Shown: positions 1 to 7,324 of the stretch, one piece after another | Numbering within the stretch: the stretch's first letter is position 1 | How the letters are laid out: every line of letters starts with the position of its first letter | Assembly (NCBI GenBank): GCA_002787155.1 | Contig: PCVY01000016.1 | Location: 30,766 to 71,883 of the forward strand | Direction of reading: 5' to 3' | DNA from: Candidatus Abzuiibacterium crystallinum | GTDB taxonomy: Bacteria > Omnitrophota > Omnitrophia > Omnitrophales > Abzuiibacteriaceae | DNA length: 41,118 bases | Position numbers and translations under genes: made by a program | The notes under the pieces: generated by a model | Databases searched by the model: none | What the model was told of the DNA's origin: nothing | The model's input: only the letters and a program-made list of their open reading frames with translations

Positions 1-69
1 CGATTTGTTGAATCGGTGCAAATGAAAGAACGCTCAAACGAGAGGCGATGGGAAACATGCCAGATTTAA
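1..69 (+). CDS. 3' end of an unidentified upstream gene (partial)
   Basis: Reading frame 1 is open from the window edge to a TAA at 67-69; the other two + frames close within the first 25 bases. The 22 visible residues end in RRWETCQI and match no family I can name with confidence. If real, it overlaps the start of queC by a few codons, as is common in this genome. It could be an upstream queuosine gene such as queD, but that is only a guess from position. Confidence 0.3.
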   Translation, partial: RFVESVQMKERSNERRWETCQI

Positions 70-749
70 AAGCAATTTGTCTTTTATCGGGAGGTCTTGA
101 TTCCGCAACGGTGCTTGCGATTGCAAAGGCTGATGGCTGCGAGGTGATCACGCTCACGGTTCACTACGGACAGCTGCATGCTAAAGAAATTGAGTCGGCT
201 AAGACGATTGCGCGTTATTATGACGTTGAAAATATTTATGTGGAAGTCCCATTTCAATGGGGCGGAAGTGCTTTGACTGATAAGACAATTGAACTCCCCA
301 AAGATCGTGATGAGGCCACCATGGCCCAAGACATCCCTGTTTCTTACGTACCGGCTCGCAACACGGTTTTTCTAAGTTTGGCTGCATCAGTCGCGGAAGC
401 GAGAGGGGCAGAACGTATTTATATCGGCGCCAACGCCGTTGATTACAGCGGATATCCCGATTGCCGGCCCGAATATTTTGATGCATTCCAAAAAATGATT
501 CAACAAGGCACCAAATCAGGCGTCGGCGGATGCGGTGTCCAAATTACAACACCGCTTATTCACCTCACAAAAGCACAGATCATTGAAAAGGGTCTGCGGC
601 TGAAGGTGCCTTACGAATTAACGTGGAGTTGTTATGCAGGTACTGAAACGCCGTGCCAGGCATGCGACGCTTGTATCCTGCGTGCCAAAGGTTTTAAAAC
701 GCTCGGTATTCAGGACCCGCTTTTAAAATTACCGCACGTGAAATCATGA
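57..749 (+). CDS. queC: 7-cyano-7-deazaguanine synthase QueC
   Basis: QueC makes preQ0 from 7-carboxy-7-deazaguanine, ammonia and ATP in the cytoplasm, a step in queuosine synthesis. The N-terminus carries the PP-loop motif SGGLDSAT at about residues 11-18, and four cysteines near the C-terminus (about C192, C200, C203, C206) are the expected zinc ligands. The length of 230 aa is normal. An ATG at 48 would add three residues, but the AGAGG at 41-45 is only 2 nt from it; the ATG at 57 has better spacing and begins at the conserved part. The stop overlaps the start of queE by 4 bp (ATGA), so the two are probably translationally coupled. Function is very likely; only the exact start is uncertain. 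Confidence 0.95.
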   Translation: MPDLKAICLLSGGLDSATVLAIAKADGCEVITLTVHYGQLHAKEIESAKTIARYYDVENIYVEVPFQWGGSALTDKTIELPKDRDEATMAQDIPVSYVPARNTVFLSLAASVAEARGAERIYIGANAVDYSGYPDCRPEYFDAFQKMIQQGTKSGVGGCGVQITTPLIHLTKAQIIEKGLRLKVPYELTWSCYAGTETPCQACDACILRAKGFKTLGIQDPLLKLPHVKS

Positions 750-1453
750 TCATCTCCAAAACAGCCGGCATTTCCGAAATTTTCTCCTCCATCCAAGGAG
801 AGGGAACTCACATGGGTGAGCGGCATTTATTTGTCCGTTTTGAACGATGCAATATCCATTGTGAATATTGCGATGAGATCGATAAAGCGGGTGAAGCGTT
901 TGATATTGATTCTGTGGTAAAGCGGATCGTGAAATTAGAAGAAGAGGCGGGCCCGCATCACTACGTCAGTTTAACCGGCGGTGAGCCGCTTGTTTACGCG
1001 CCGTTTCTAAGAATGCTCTGCCCTCAATTACGTGAACGGAAATTTAAGTTATATTTGGAAACAAACGGTATTTTAGACCGCGCCTTGTCTGAAATCATTG
1101 AGTGGGTTGATGTGATTGCAATGGACATGAAACCCGCTTCTGTCACCAAAGAAAAGAACTATTGGGAAGAACACGAGAAATTCCTCAAAGCGGCCAAGGC
1201 AAAAGAACTTTTTATCAAGGTAATCCTTTCCAAGGAAATTGATACGCAGGAATTTATGACCTGTGTTAAAATGCTTCGTACGCATGCGCCAAGCATCCCC
1301 TTTATTTTACAGCCCATTTCTTTGAAAGACAGGGAAGGGCATGATGACCGTGAGTTGCTTCGGTTGATGGCAGAATTGCAGCAAATGGCGTCTTATTATT
1401 TACGGGACGTTCGGATTATTCCGCGGCTTCATCGAATACTCAATATTAAATAA
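746..1453 (+). CDS. queE: 7-carboxy-7-deazaguanine synthase QueE (radical SAM)
   Basis: QueE uses a 4Fe-4S cluster and S-adenosylmethionine to rearrange 6-carboxy-tetrahydropterin into 7-carboxy-7-deazaguanine, the substrate of QueC encoded just upstream. The iron-sulfur motif CxxxCxxC is at C35, C39 and C42, in the sequence RCNIHCEYCD. The preceding SIQGEG stretch (about residues 15-20) is typical of QueE, and SLTGGEPL near residue 74 is the SAM-binding GGE motif. The length of 235 aa fits. Start and stop overlap with queC by ATGA, which supports this start. rph follows 15 bp later. The pair queC-queE indicates a queuosine pathway in this organism. Confidence 0.93.
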   Translation: MIISKTAGISEIFSSIQGEGTHMGERHLFVRFERCNIHCEYCDEIDKAGEAFDIDSVVKRIVKLEEEAGPHHYVSLTGGEPLVYAPFLRMLCPQLRERKFKLYLETNGILDRALSEIIEWVDVIAMDMKPASVTKEKNYWEEHEKFLKAAKAKELFIKVILSKEIDTQEFMTCVKMLRTHAPSIPFILQPISLKDREGHDDRELLRLMAELQQMASYYLRDVRIIPRLHRILNIK

Positions 1454-1468
1454 GAGAGGAAAGACAAC

Positions 1469-2185
1469 ATGAGATCGGACAAACGAAAACCGAATCAACT
1501 TCGGCCAATTAAAATTCATAAGCATTTTCAAAAGTATGCGTCCGGTTCATGTTTGATTGAGTGCGGTAATACAAAAGTGGTTTGCGCCGCTTCACTTGAA
1601 AAACGTGTCCCGCCTTTTTTAAAAGGAACGGGAAAGGGCTGGGTTACGGCCGAATATGGGATGCTCCCGGCTTCTTGCACTGAGCGTATTATAAGAGAAT
1701 CATCCAAGGGGAAACCGAGTGGACGGACTCAGGAGATTCAACGTCTGATCGGGAGATCTCTGCGTGCTGTGGTGGATTTGGGTGTTTTGGGCGAGCAAAT
1801 GATCACGGTGGATTGTGATGTGCTGCAAGGTGATGGGGGGACGCGAACGGCTGGTATCACGGGGGCGTTTGTCGCGATGTCGCTTTGTGTGCAGAAGCTA
1901 TTAAAGGAAAAGGCGCTGGCAAGAAATCCGATTCATCATCATGTAGCTGCTGTAAGCGTGGGAATCGTTGACGGCGTGCCTAGCTTGGACTTGTGTTACG
2001 AAGAAGATGCACACGCAGAAGTTGATATGAATGTGGTGATGACAGATGAGGGTAAGTTTGTCGAAGTTCAAGGAACCGCAGAAGGCAAGCCTTTTTCAAC
2101 GCAGCAAATGAACCAGTTGATGGCGCTTGCGAAAAAGGGAATTACAGAGCTGATCCAACTCCAGAAAAAAACATTACACGCCTGA
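1469..2185 (+). CDS. rph: Ribonuclease PH
   Basis: RNase PH is a phosphorolytic 3'-5' exoribonuclease that trims the 3' ends of tRNA precursors, working as a hexamer. The 238-aa protein follows the family pattern end to end: RSD at the N-terminus, [11 protein letters not shown] around residues 60-70, [15 protein letters not shown] for phosphate and RNA binding, [14 protein letters not shown], and the acidic catalytic region [23 protein letters not shown] good Shine-Dalgarno (AGAGGAAAG) precedes the ATG. rdgB starts 8 bp after the stop, a common rph-rdgB pairing in bacteria. tRNA genes in this window lack an encoded CCA tail, so 3' trimming followed by CCA addition is needed here. Confidence 0.95.
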   Translation: MRSDKRKPNQLRPIKIHKHFQKYASGSCLIECGNTKVVCAASLEKRVPPFLKGTGKGWVTAEYGMLPASCTERIIRESSKGKPSGRTQEIQRLIGRSLRAVVDLGVLGEQMITVDCDVLQGDGGTRTAGITGAFVAMSLCVQKLLKEKALARNPIHHHVAAVSVGIVDGVPSLDLCYEEDAHAEVDMNVVMTDEGKFVEVQGTAEGKPFSTQQMNQLMALAKKGITELIQLQKKTLHA

Positions 2186-2193
2186 CGTATTTC

Positions 2194-2844
2194 ATGACAC
2201 ACACTGTCCGTCTGCTGATTGCCTCGAGAAATCAAAAGAAACTAGACGAATTAAATTTTATATTGAATCAGCAATTAGGTAAAACCCACGCGCTGCCTGA
2301 TTTTAAGATTCATCTTGTTTCTCTTAATGAATTTCCCGGAATTACCGAAGTCATTGAGGATGGCGAAACATTTGAAGCAAATGCGGTTAAGAAAGCTTTG
2401 GGGTATGCTAAGCAGACAAAATGTCTTACTTTAGCAGATGACTCGGGACTGGCGGTTGAAGCATTGGGCGGAGCACCGGGTGTTCAATCAGCGCGTTTTG
2501 CGGGTGAGGGTAAAGACGATCTGGCCAACTGCCAACTTGTATTTGATCGTTTGAAAAATGTGCCGCATGAAAAAAGACAGGCTAAATTTGTCTGTGTCGT
2601 TGCCTTGGCTTCGCCTGAAGAATTGATCGGCACAAGAAAAGGTGAAGTTCATGGCTTTATTACTCATGAATTGCGTGGCGATGGCGGGTTTGGGTATGAC
2701 CCAATGTTCTTCTATCCGCCATTCAAGAAAACGCTTGCCGAGGTGAGCCCCTCTCAGAAAAGTCAGGTTTCCCACCGGTCTAAAGCCCTGGAAAGTGTGC
2801 AACCCCTTTTGTTGCAATATCTTAGGTTAAAATATGATAATTAG
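2194..2844 (+). CDS. rdgB: XTP/dITP diphosphatase (RdgB/HAM1 family)
   Basis: This enzyme hydrolyses non-canonical purine triphosphates (ITP, dITP, XTP) to the monophosphate and diphosphate, which keeps deaminated purines out of DNA and RNA. Visible signatures are the N-terminal IASRNQKKLDEL for substrate binding, TLADDSGLAVEALGGAPG in the middle, FGYDPMFFYP and the C-terminal SHRSKALES. At 216 aa it is slightly longer than the usual 190-205 aa, owing to a longer segment near residues 25-50. It probably shares a transcript with rph, which ends 8 bp upstream. The ATG start is directly followed by the family's opening strand, so it is probably right. Confidence 0.93.
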   Translation: MTHTVRLLIASRNQKKLDELNFILNQQLGKTHALPDFKIHLVSLNEFPGITEVIEDGETFEANAVKKALGYAKQTKCLTLADDSGLAVEALGGAPGVQSARFAGEGKDDLANCQLVFDRLKNVPHEKRQAKFVCVVALASPEELIGTRKGEVHGFITHELRGDGGFGYDPMFFYPPFKKTLAEVSPSQKSQVSHRSKALESVQPLLLQYLRLKYDN

Positions 2845-2874
2845 CCTAATAACAGGTTTTTTTTACCTGTAGTA

Positions 2875-2902
2875 TTGAAATATCCGGTACTTATGATAAA
2901 AT
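2875..2902 (+). promoter_or_regulatory. Candidate sigma-70-type promoter for the 1245-aa exported protein
   Basis: TTGAAA at 2875-2880 and TAAAAT at 2897-2902 are separated by 16 bp. Each hexamer matches the consensus at five of six positions. Transcription would begin near 2909, leaving a leader of about 53 nt. The rest of the 2845-2961 gap holds a short T-rich palindrome at 2852-2870 (ACAGGT, seven T, ACCTGT) that is a poor terminator. Prediction by eye only. Confidence 0.4.
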
Positions 2903-2961
2903 TTTAGTTAGGTAAGTTCAAGAAGTGTGTCGATATATGATCAGTCAATTTAACAGATAAT

Positions 2962-5900
2962 ATGCAAAAAAAACCGTTAAAAAAAGAAATCAGTGTAGTG
3001 AGAAGATTAACAGCAAGCTTGCTTGCCGTCGCGCTTGTCCTGCCGCCGGAAGCACTTTGGGCAGCCCCATTGGCCGGTATTGAAATAGGCGCGCCGGTTA
3101 ATCAAGAAGCGCGTTACCAAGACCTCGTTAGTCAAATTGCAATTCCGCAAGAGTTAGGCACTATCCAAGAGCGTTATGCGAGCAAAAGCATGTCTCCGGC
3201 TCAAGCATCTCCCATTGTTGTTCATATTCAAGATGCCCACGCTAATTATGAGGCGCAAAGAAATATTGAGCAATTAATGAGATATTTAAACCAAACATAC
3301 GGTTTCTCAGTGGTGCTGTTAGAAGGCGGGGCCGAACGCTTAAAACCAGAACAATTGCAAATTTTTAAAGACCCTAAACAAAATGAGAAAATGATCGATC
3401 AATTGATGCGCGAAGGTGCGGCAACAGGTTCAGAGGCTTTCTTGGTTTCAAACCAATACACCCGCTCGGATGTTGAAGCATATGGATTAGAATCAGTGAG
3501 TGCTTACCGAGCCGACTTAGAACAGTTCAGAAAAATATGGGATCAAACTGAACAAGGCAGGCAATTTGCGCGGTTCCTCGCACAAGCCATCGACCGGATT
3601 TCATCGCGTGACGCCCATAAGGAACTCCGAGATTTCATTCGTGTGTGGCAGCGGTTTAAAGAATCAAAAAATCAATTAAATGTTTTCTTAGACGCCTTGG
3701 AAAAAACAGCTTTAGAAGCTTTAAATATTGATTTACATGATCCGCGCCAGCAAATTGATTGGCCCATGCTTGTTCGCATTGCCAAACTCAAAGAAATTCA
3801 ATCAGGCCTCCGCTTGGATGAAGCGAAGAAAGAATGGGAGCAAGCCAAGTCTCAATTGGAACAAGCGCAGGTGGATGAACGTTTGATCATCAAAGCCGAA
3901 GACAGGCTTTTCGGTAAAGAAGCGCCCATGACGGACAACATTGAATCGACTCGCTCGCTTTTTGAAGAGATTCTCGTGAATGCTTACCCCGAAGGTTTTA
4001 CCTTTAAAGATTATCCTCAGCTTGCCATTTGGGTGGGCGGGACGCTTCTCAGGCATGAAATTGACGGCAGCGAACTGTTTGACGAAGCCGAACGGTTAAG
4101 CGCCCGAATGATGGACGTATTGGCGGCTACGGAATCCGAGAAAACCATTGTGACACTTTATCGGGACAGTTACTTGTTGAGCGATTTATTTTCACTTGAA
4201 ATGACGCGGGAAGCCTTTTTGGATGTTCAAGACAATCTGAATCGGTTTACGCCCGATCGATTGATCGAGCGCATCCGCCTGATTGACCCGAATGGGACTT
4301 ACCCGGGCGAAGATGCTTTGAAACCCATCATGGACCTTTTTAGCGAATGTTTAAAGTCATACGAATTTGCCATCAAGCGTGAAGAAGGTTTTCTTAACAA
4401 TATTGAAAACATGATTCGTGAAACGAAGCAGGATCGCGTCATGACCGTCGCAGGCGGTTTTCATACCAAAGGAATGAGCGATGGTTTAAGACGGCATCAT
4501 ATTTCTTACTTAATTGTTTCGCCCCGCATCACGCAGTTCCAGGATGTGGAAAAAGAACATCAAAATTATATTACCAGTTTATTACAAATCACACCCGGCA
4601 TGAGGCAATCGACGCGTACCAGCCCCGGCAATTTAGTGGATGATGCAATTTATACACAGTTGGGCGGCCACTCCAATTGGAAAAATAGGGGAGTTGCACA
4701 AGCTGCAAATGGTGTTTTGACAGCCGGTTCCATCGAAACCCTCCAAGCGCAGTTACGTGGCGGCGTTTTCGTTGAATTGGCTGAGGGTTCACGTGTGGCA
4801 TGGCAATTCCCGGGCGCAGAAGAAGAGGTGCTAACGACTCCCGGAACTGAGGCTCCGGTTGTGGTGCGGCAAATTTTGAGTACGCCGGAAGGTATTAAAG
4901 TTGGAAATGTTTCAACCGGCGAATTTACAGTCAACGCGGCAGGTCAAATTAACACAGATCTCTCAACCATCCCTGTTTCGTCCGCCCGTTCTGAGTTTCG
5001 TGAGCCTGCCGTTTCATCTCGTGTACGTGAATTGACGGCTTTAAGCAGTGCTGCTGCACGATTAAGTTTGGTTACTTTGAGTCTTGAAATCGCACTAGGT
5101 TTAGCGCCAGTTCGTTCAGAATTACGCGCAAGATCTTCGAGTGCTGTTGTTGTAGAAGCTGAAGAATTAATCGAATCTGAGGATGTGCCGCCGGTGGACA
5201 TTTTAAGTGTCATTAAATATGAATTGCTGCGCTTGTGGCGCAGCGGGCCGCGTAATGATTCTGTTGTTAATATTGATAAAGAAGGCAATATCCTTGGGAT
5301 GCACCGGCTTCAAGACATTGCAATTTCGTGGGAGCCTTTGTTTGCTGGTGTCAGCACGGGAAGCGGTCAATCGGCAGCCTGGGGAGCTTACTCATTGTTG
5401 AACGCAATTTTGCATGGCGATAAACCGCCTACAACTATTCGGGCGCTTGTTACTTTAATTGAGAAAGTAGAAGAAGCTAAGCGGATTCCTAGCGCACAAT
5501 TACCCGTTAAATATGCGAATGCGCGTCAAGAATTGTTGATGGTGCTCAGAATCGTCAATAACGATCCGCGGCTCAAAATTGATGCTTTAGATTTGAAAGA
5601 CTTTTTTGAACGATACGATGTCACTGAAATCACCCTTTTGAACAGCATTCAAGGTGTTCTACGCGCGATTGAACATCAAAGGTATTCACGCGCGCAGCAA
5701 GCATTCCGCATTTTATATGCGAATCTTGAAGAAAAATTGGGTCAAGCAGGCTTACTCACAACCGACTCCGCTCGGTCAAAAACGCTTAGCCGAACACAAG
5801 CATTTCAATTTGCCACTGCTTTGAAGAAAACGCAAAGTCATCTTGATAGCGTTGAACAAAGGCGTCCTGAATTACGCAAAGCGAATTCAGTTGAAATCGT

Positions 5901-6699
5901 CGCCCGTAATACGTTAAACATTTCGCAATTATCAGAGGCGCGGCCGGAATTTCGTTTGCAAGCCGAGCGCGAATTGGCTGGAGCGACCGGCGATGTGTTT
6001 GCGCTTGGACTTGGCACGCGTGAACTTGTGGCACGGCTTGCAGAGTTTGTTCCGACCGCTTTTGCAGCTGCGGAAGTGATTCAACCGGGACAATTCAATC
6101 AAATTTTGGCGCAAATTTCGGCTATTTTCAGAAAACAATCAGCGGTTGAGGGGCGCAACATCGAAGTGTTGGGTGCCGATCAATTGAATGTTCAGGCATT
6201 TGAATTAGCTTTACAGTCAGCCGCCGTGAATTCAAAACTCGAATTGGTTTATATGGTTCGCGGTGTTCAAGAAGGGGCTCTAGAAGTTTTTGAGGCTAGC
6301 CTTAAAGATCGATTGAAGGCAATTCGCTCATCGCTCGGCCTGTCAGAAGGCAAAGCTGGACAAATTCAGGTGACCGCAGCACCCTCAGACGAACGTGCGT
6401 TAGCTGCTTTTATCACGCGGGAATTCTTACCGAAAAAATCTGACTCGCTTAACGAGCACGTGGCTGTTGTTTCGCCATCGCACAGTTTGCTTGAACGTAT
6501 TCAGCATTTGGGTACCGCTAAGATTTTTAACAATGTCACGGGCCTTGATGAAACACAGGCCTTGCGGGTCAAAGTCAATGAAATCGTTCTTGGCGAACAA
6601 GAGGTGTCGTTCTTCGATATCGTGAGCGGTCTTGCCTTAATTGAATCCATCCTTGAGCAAGTGCGTGACGCTACACGCCGAATTGCTACCGCGGCCTAA
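2962..6699 (+). CDS. Giant exported protein with N-terminal TIKI/ChaN-like domain and RxELR-type motifs
   Basis: A 1245-aa protein of unknown function. Residues 1-35 form a signal peptide: basic start, hydrophobic core, likely cleavage after LWAA. Residues about 85-520 resemble the TIKI/ChaN/TraB-like metal hydrolase fold: H88 and H93 in HIQDAHANYE, E121 in VVLLEGG, and H501 in VAGGFHT are candidate metal ligands. A strand-rich stretch follows (about 600-670), then a helical region (about 740-960) and a C-terminal domain of about 250 aa. The motif R-[SP]-E-[LF]-R occurs at residues 676, 718, 968 and 994, at the edges of these blocks. No transmembrane helix is evident after the signal, so it is probably periplasmic or surface-exposed. 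There is no clear Shine-Dalgarno before the ATG. The next giant gene at 7325 is a paralogue over the N-terminal domain. Enzymatic activity is inference. Confidence 0.85.
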   Translation: MQKKPLKKEISVVRRLTASLLAVALVLPPEALWAAPLAGIEIGAPVNQEARYQDLVSQIAIPQELGTIQERYASKSMSPAQASPIVVHIQDAHANYEAQRNIEQLMRYLNQTYGFSVVLLEGGAERLKPEQLQIFKDPKQNEKMIDQLMREGAATGSEAFLVSNQYTRSDVEAYGLESVSAYRADLEQFRKIWDQTEQGRQFARFLAQAIDRISSRDAHKELRDFIRVWQRFKESKNQLNVFLDALEKTALEALNIDLHDPRQQIDWPMLVRIAKLKEIQSGLRLDEAKKEWEQAKSQLEQAQVDERLIIKAEDRLFGKEAPMTDNIESTRSLFEEILVNAYPEGFTFKDYPQLAIWVGGTLLRHEIDGSELFDEAERLSARMMDVLAATESEKTIVTLYRDSYLLSDLFSLEMTREAFLDVQDNLNRFTPDRLIERIRLIDPNGTYPGEDALKPIMDLFSECLKSYEFAIKREEGFLNNIENMIRETKQDRVMTVAGGFHTKGMSDGLRRHHISYLIVSPRITQFQDVEKEHQNYITSLLQITPGMRQSTRTSPGNLVDDAIYTQLGGHSNWKNRGVAQAANGVLTAGSIETLQAQLRGGVFVELAEGSRVAWQFPGAEEEVLTTPGTEAPVVVRQILSTPEGIKVGNVSTGEFTVNAAGQINTDLSTIPVSSARSEFREPAVSSRVRELTALSSAAARLSLVTLSLEIALGLAPVRSELRARSSSAVVVEAEELIESEDVPPVDILSVIKYELLRLWRSGPRNDSVVNIDKEGNILGMHRLQDIAISWEPLFAGVSTGSGQSAAWGAYSLLNAILHGDKPPTTIRALVTLIEKVEEAKRIPSAQLPVKYANARQELLMVLRIVNNDPRLKIDALDLKDFFERYDVTEITLLNSIQGVLRAIEHQRYSRAQQAFRILYANLEEKLGQAGLLTTDSARSKTLSRTQAFQFATALKKTQSHLDSVEQRRPELRKANSVEIVARNTLNISQLSEARPEFRLQAERELAGATGDVFALGLGTRELVARLAEFVPTAFAAAEVIQPGQFNQILAQISAIFRKQSAVEGRNIEVLGADQLNVQAFELALQSAAVNSKLELVYMVRGVQEGALEVFEASLKDRLKAIRSSLGLSEGKAGQIQVTAAPSDERALAAFITREFLPKKSDSLNEHVAVVSPSHSLLERIQHLGTAKIFNNVTGLDETQALRVKVNEIVLGEQEVSFFDIVSGLALIESILEQVRDATRRIATAA

Positions 6700-6720
6700 A
6701 CTTTTTTGCCAGAAAATAGC

Positions 6721-6749
6721 TTGTCCTTTCAATATCAAATCGGTAGAAT
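6721..6749 (+). promoter_or_regulatory. Candidate promoter for tRNA-Val
   Basis: TTGTCC at 6721-6726 and TAGAAT at 6744-6749 are 17 bp apart. Expected transcription start is near 6756, about 22 nt before the mature tRNA, a normal precursor leader. Prediction by eye. Confidence 0.45.
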
Positions 6750-6777
6750 AAAGCCCGCTATTTTAATCTGTTAATTT

Positions 6778-6851
6778 GCGCGCTTAGCTCAGTTGGTTAG
6801 AGCATCACCTTGACATGGTGGGGGTCAGAGGTTCGAGTCCTCTAGCGCGCA
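6778..6851 (+). tRNA. tRNA-Val (anticodon GAC)
   Basis: A complete cloverleaf can be drawn. The 7-bp acceptor stem pairs GCGCGCT (6778-6784) with AGCGCGC (6844-6850), with discriminator A at 6851. The D arm contains AGTTGGTTA, the anticodon loop is TTGACAT with GAC at 6812-6814, and the T arm contains GGTTCGAGTCC. CCA is not encoded. The last 10 bases plus 11 bases of downstream DNA are repeated 108 bp further on (see repeat 6842-6970). Confidence 0.95.
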
Positions 6852-6970
6852 GTTTTGCTGATGCAAAACTACTGTGCCGTGAGAGTTTAAGGAAAACTCT
6901 CTACGGCACTGCATGAGAACCGGGGACTCGAAGTGAGCGTGCCGAAGGACTAGCGCGCAGTTTTGCTGAT
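6842..6970 (+). repeat. Direct repeat of the tRNA-Val 3' end flanking an 87-bp hairpin-rich insert
   Basis: A 21-bp sequence, CTAGCGCGCAGTTTTGCTGA plus T, occurs perfectly at 6842-6862 and at 6950-6970. The first copy contains the last ten bases of tRNA-Val. The 87 bp between the copies begins with the right arm of a perfect 8-bp hairpin (6851-6870, loop TGAT). It then holds a 15-bp hairpin at 6874-6909: GTGCCGT pairs with ACGGCAC and GAGAGTTT with AAACTCTC, with one bulged T and loop AAGGA. The second copy lacks the pairing arm. No open reading frame of note is present. It resembles the scar of an element that duplicated a tRNA 3' end, or a degenerate tRNA-adjacent repeat family. Confidence 0.7.
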
Positions 6971-7004
6971 AAGAACGATTGTAAACTACCAAAAAGGAGT
7001 TCGA

Positions 7005-7103
7005 ATGAGTCGAGACTGGAAACGCAGAATGAAAAAGGCGAGACGAAAAGCAAATCTGAAACGCCGTCAGCAGCGCAGAAAAGCTGCACGTAAAAAGAGT
7101 TAA
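7005..7103 (+). CDS. 32-aa highly basic small protein (possibly mS38/AURKAIP1-like ribosomal protein)
   Basis: This small gene has a strong Shine-Dalgarno, AAAAAGGAG at 6991-6999, 5 nt before ATG 7005, and ends at TAA 7101-7103. The product has 18 Arg or Lys among 32 residues, in the pattern KRRMKKARRK followed by LKRRQQRRK. This resembles the short bacterial relatives of the mitochondrial mS38 (AURKAIP1/COX24) ribosomal protein, and more generally small rRNA-binding proteins such as THX. The assignment to a family is weak because composition dominates such short sequences. That it is a translated gene is well supported by the ribosome binding site and the codon structure. It lies between tRNA-Val and the second giant gene. 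Confidence 0.65.
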   Translation: MSRDWKRRMKKARRKANLKRRQQRRKAARKKS

Positions 7104-7192
7104 ATCATCGCTTTTGTCGTCAGGTTGGAAGATTTTTTGATTATTCTTACATAAGTTATTTAAAATAAATGACTTATAGATTAGGCGTTCAC

Positions 7193-7221
7193 TTGCATTG
7201 AGCAAGGTTATCTGGCATAAT
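7193..7221 (+). promoter_or_regulatory. Candidate promoter for the 2113-aa exported protein
   Basis: TTGCAT at 7193-7198 and CATAAT at 7216-7221 are 17 bp apart. The -10 is good (5/6) and the -35 is weak. Transcription from about 7228 would include the hairpin with a T tract at 7247-7288 inside the leader. Confidence 0.35.
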
Positions 7222-7246
7222 TTAATATCAGTTTAAAATCTCCTAA

Positions 7247-7288
7247 AATGAATCCCTTCACAAATGAGGAGGGAATTCATTATTTTTT
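7247..7288 (+). terminator. Terminator-like hairpin with T tract in front of the second giant gene
   Basis: AATGAATCCCT (7247-7257) pairs with AGGGAATTCATT (7270-7281) with one bulged A. The loop is 12 nt, and the hairpin is followed by A and six T (7283-7288). It may end transcription from tRNA-Val and the small basic gene. Only 36 bp separate it from the ATG at 7325 and no promoter is visible there, so it could instead be an attenuator in the leader of that gene. Confidence 0.5.
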
Positions 7289-7324
7289 GGGGGACTTTCT
7301 ACGTGCTTTTGAAAAACCATAAAT

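Noticed and set aside
2852..2870. ACAGGT-T7-ACCTGT palindrome after rdgB, considered as a terminator
   Set aside because: The stem is only 6 bp, the T run is in the loop and none follows the stem.
4650..5288. Reverse-strand open frames of 94 and 114 codons inside the first giant gene
   Set aside because: They are shadows of the + frame with low-complexity Ser/Thr content, no ribosome binding site and no family resemblance; the same holds for the other reverse-strand frames in the window.
6863..6949. The hairpin-rich insert behind tRNA-Val as a CRISPR repeat or a second tRNA
   Set aside because: Only two repeat copies exist and no cloverleaf can be drawn; the second copy has only the tRNA 3' end.
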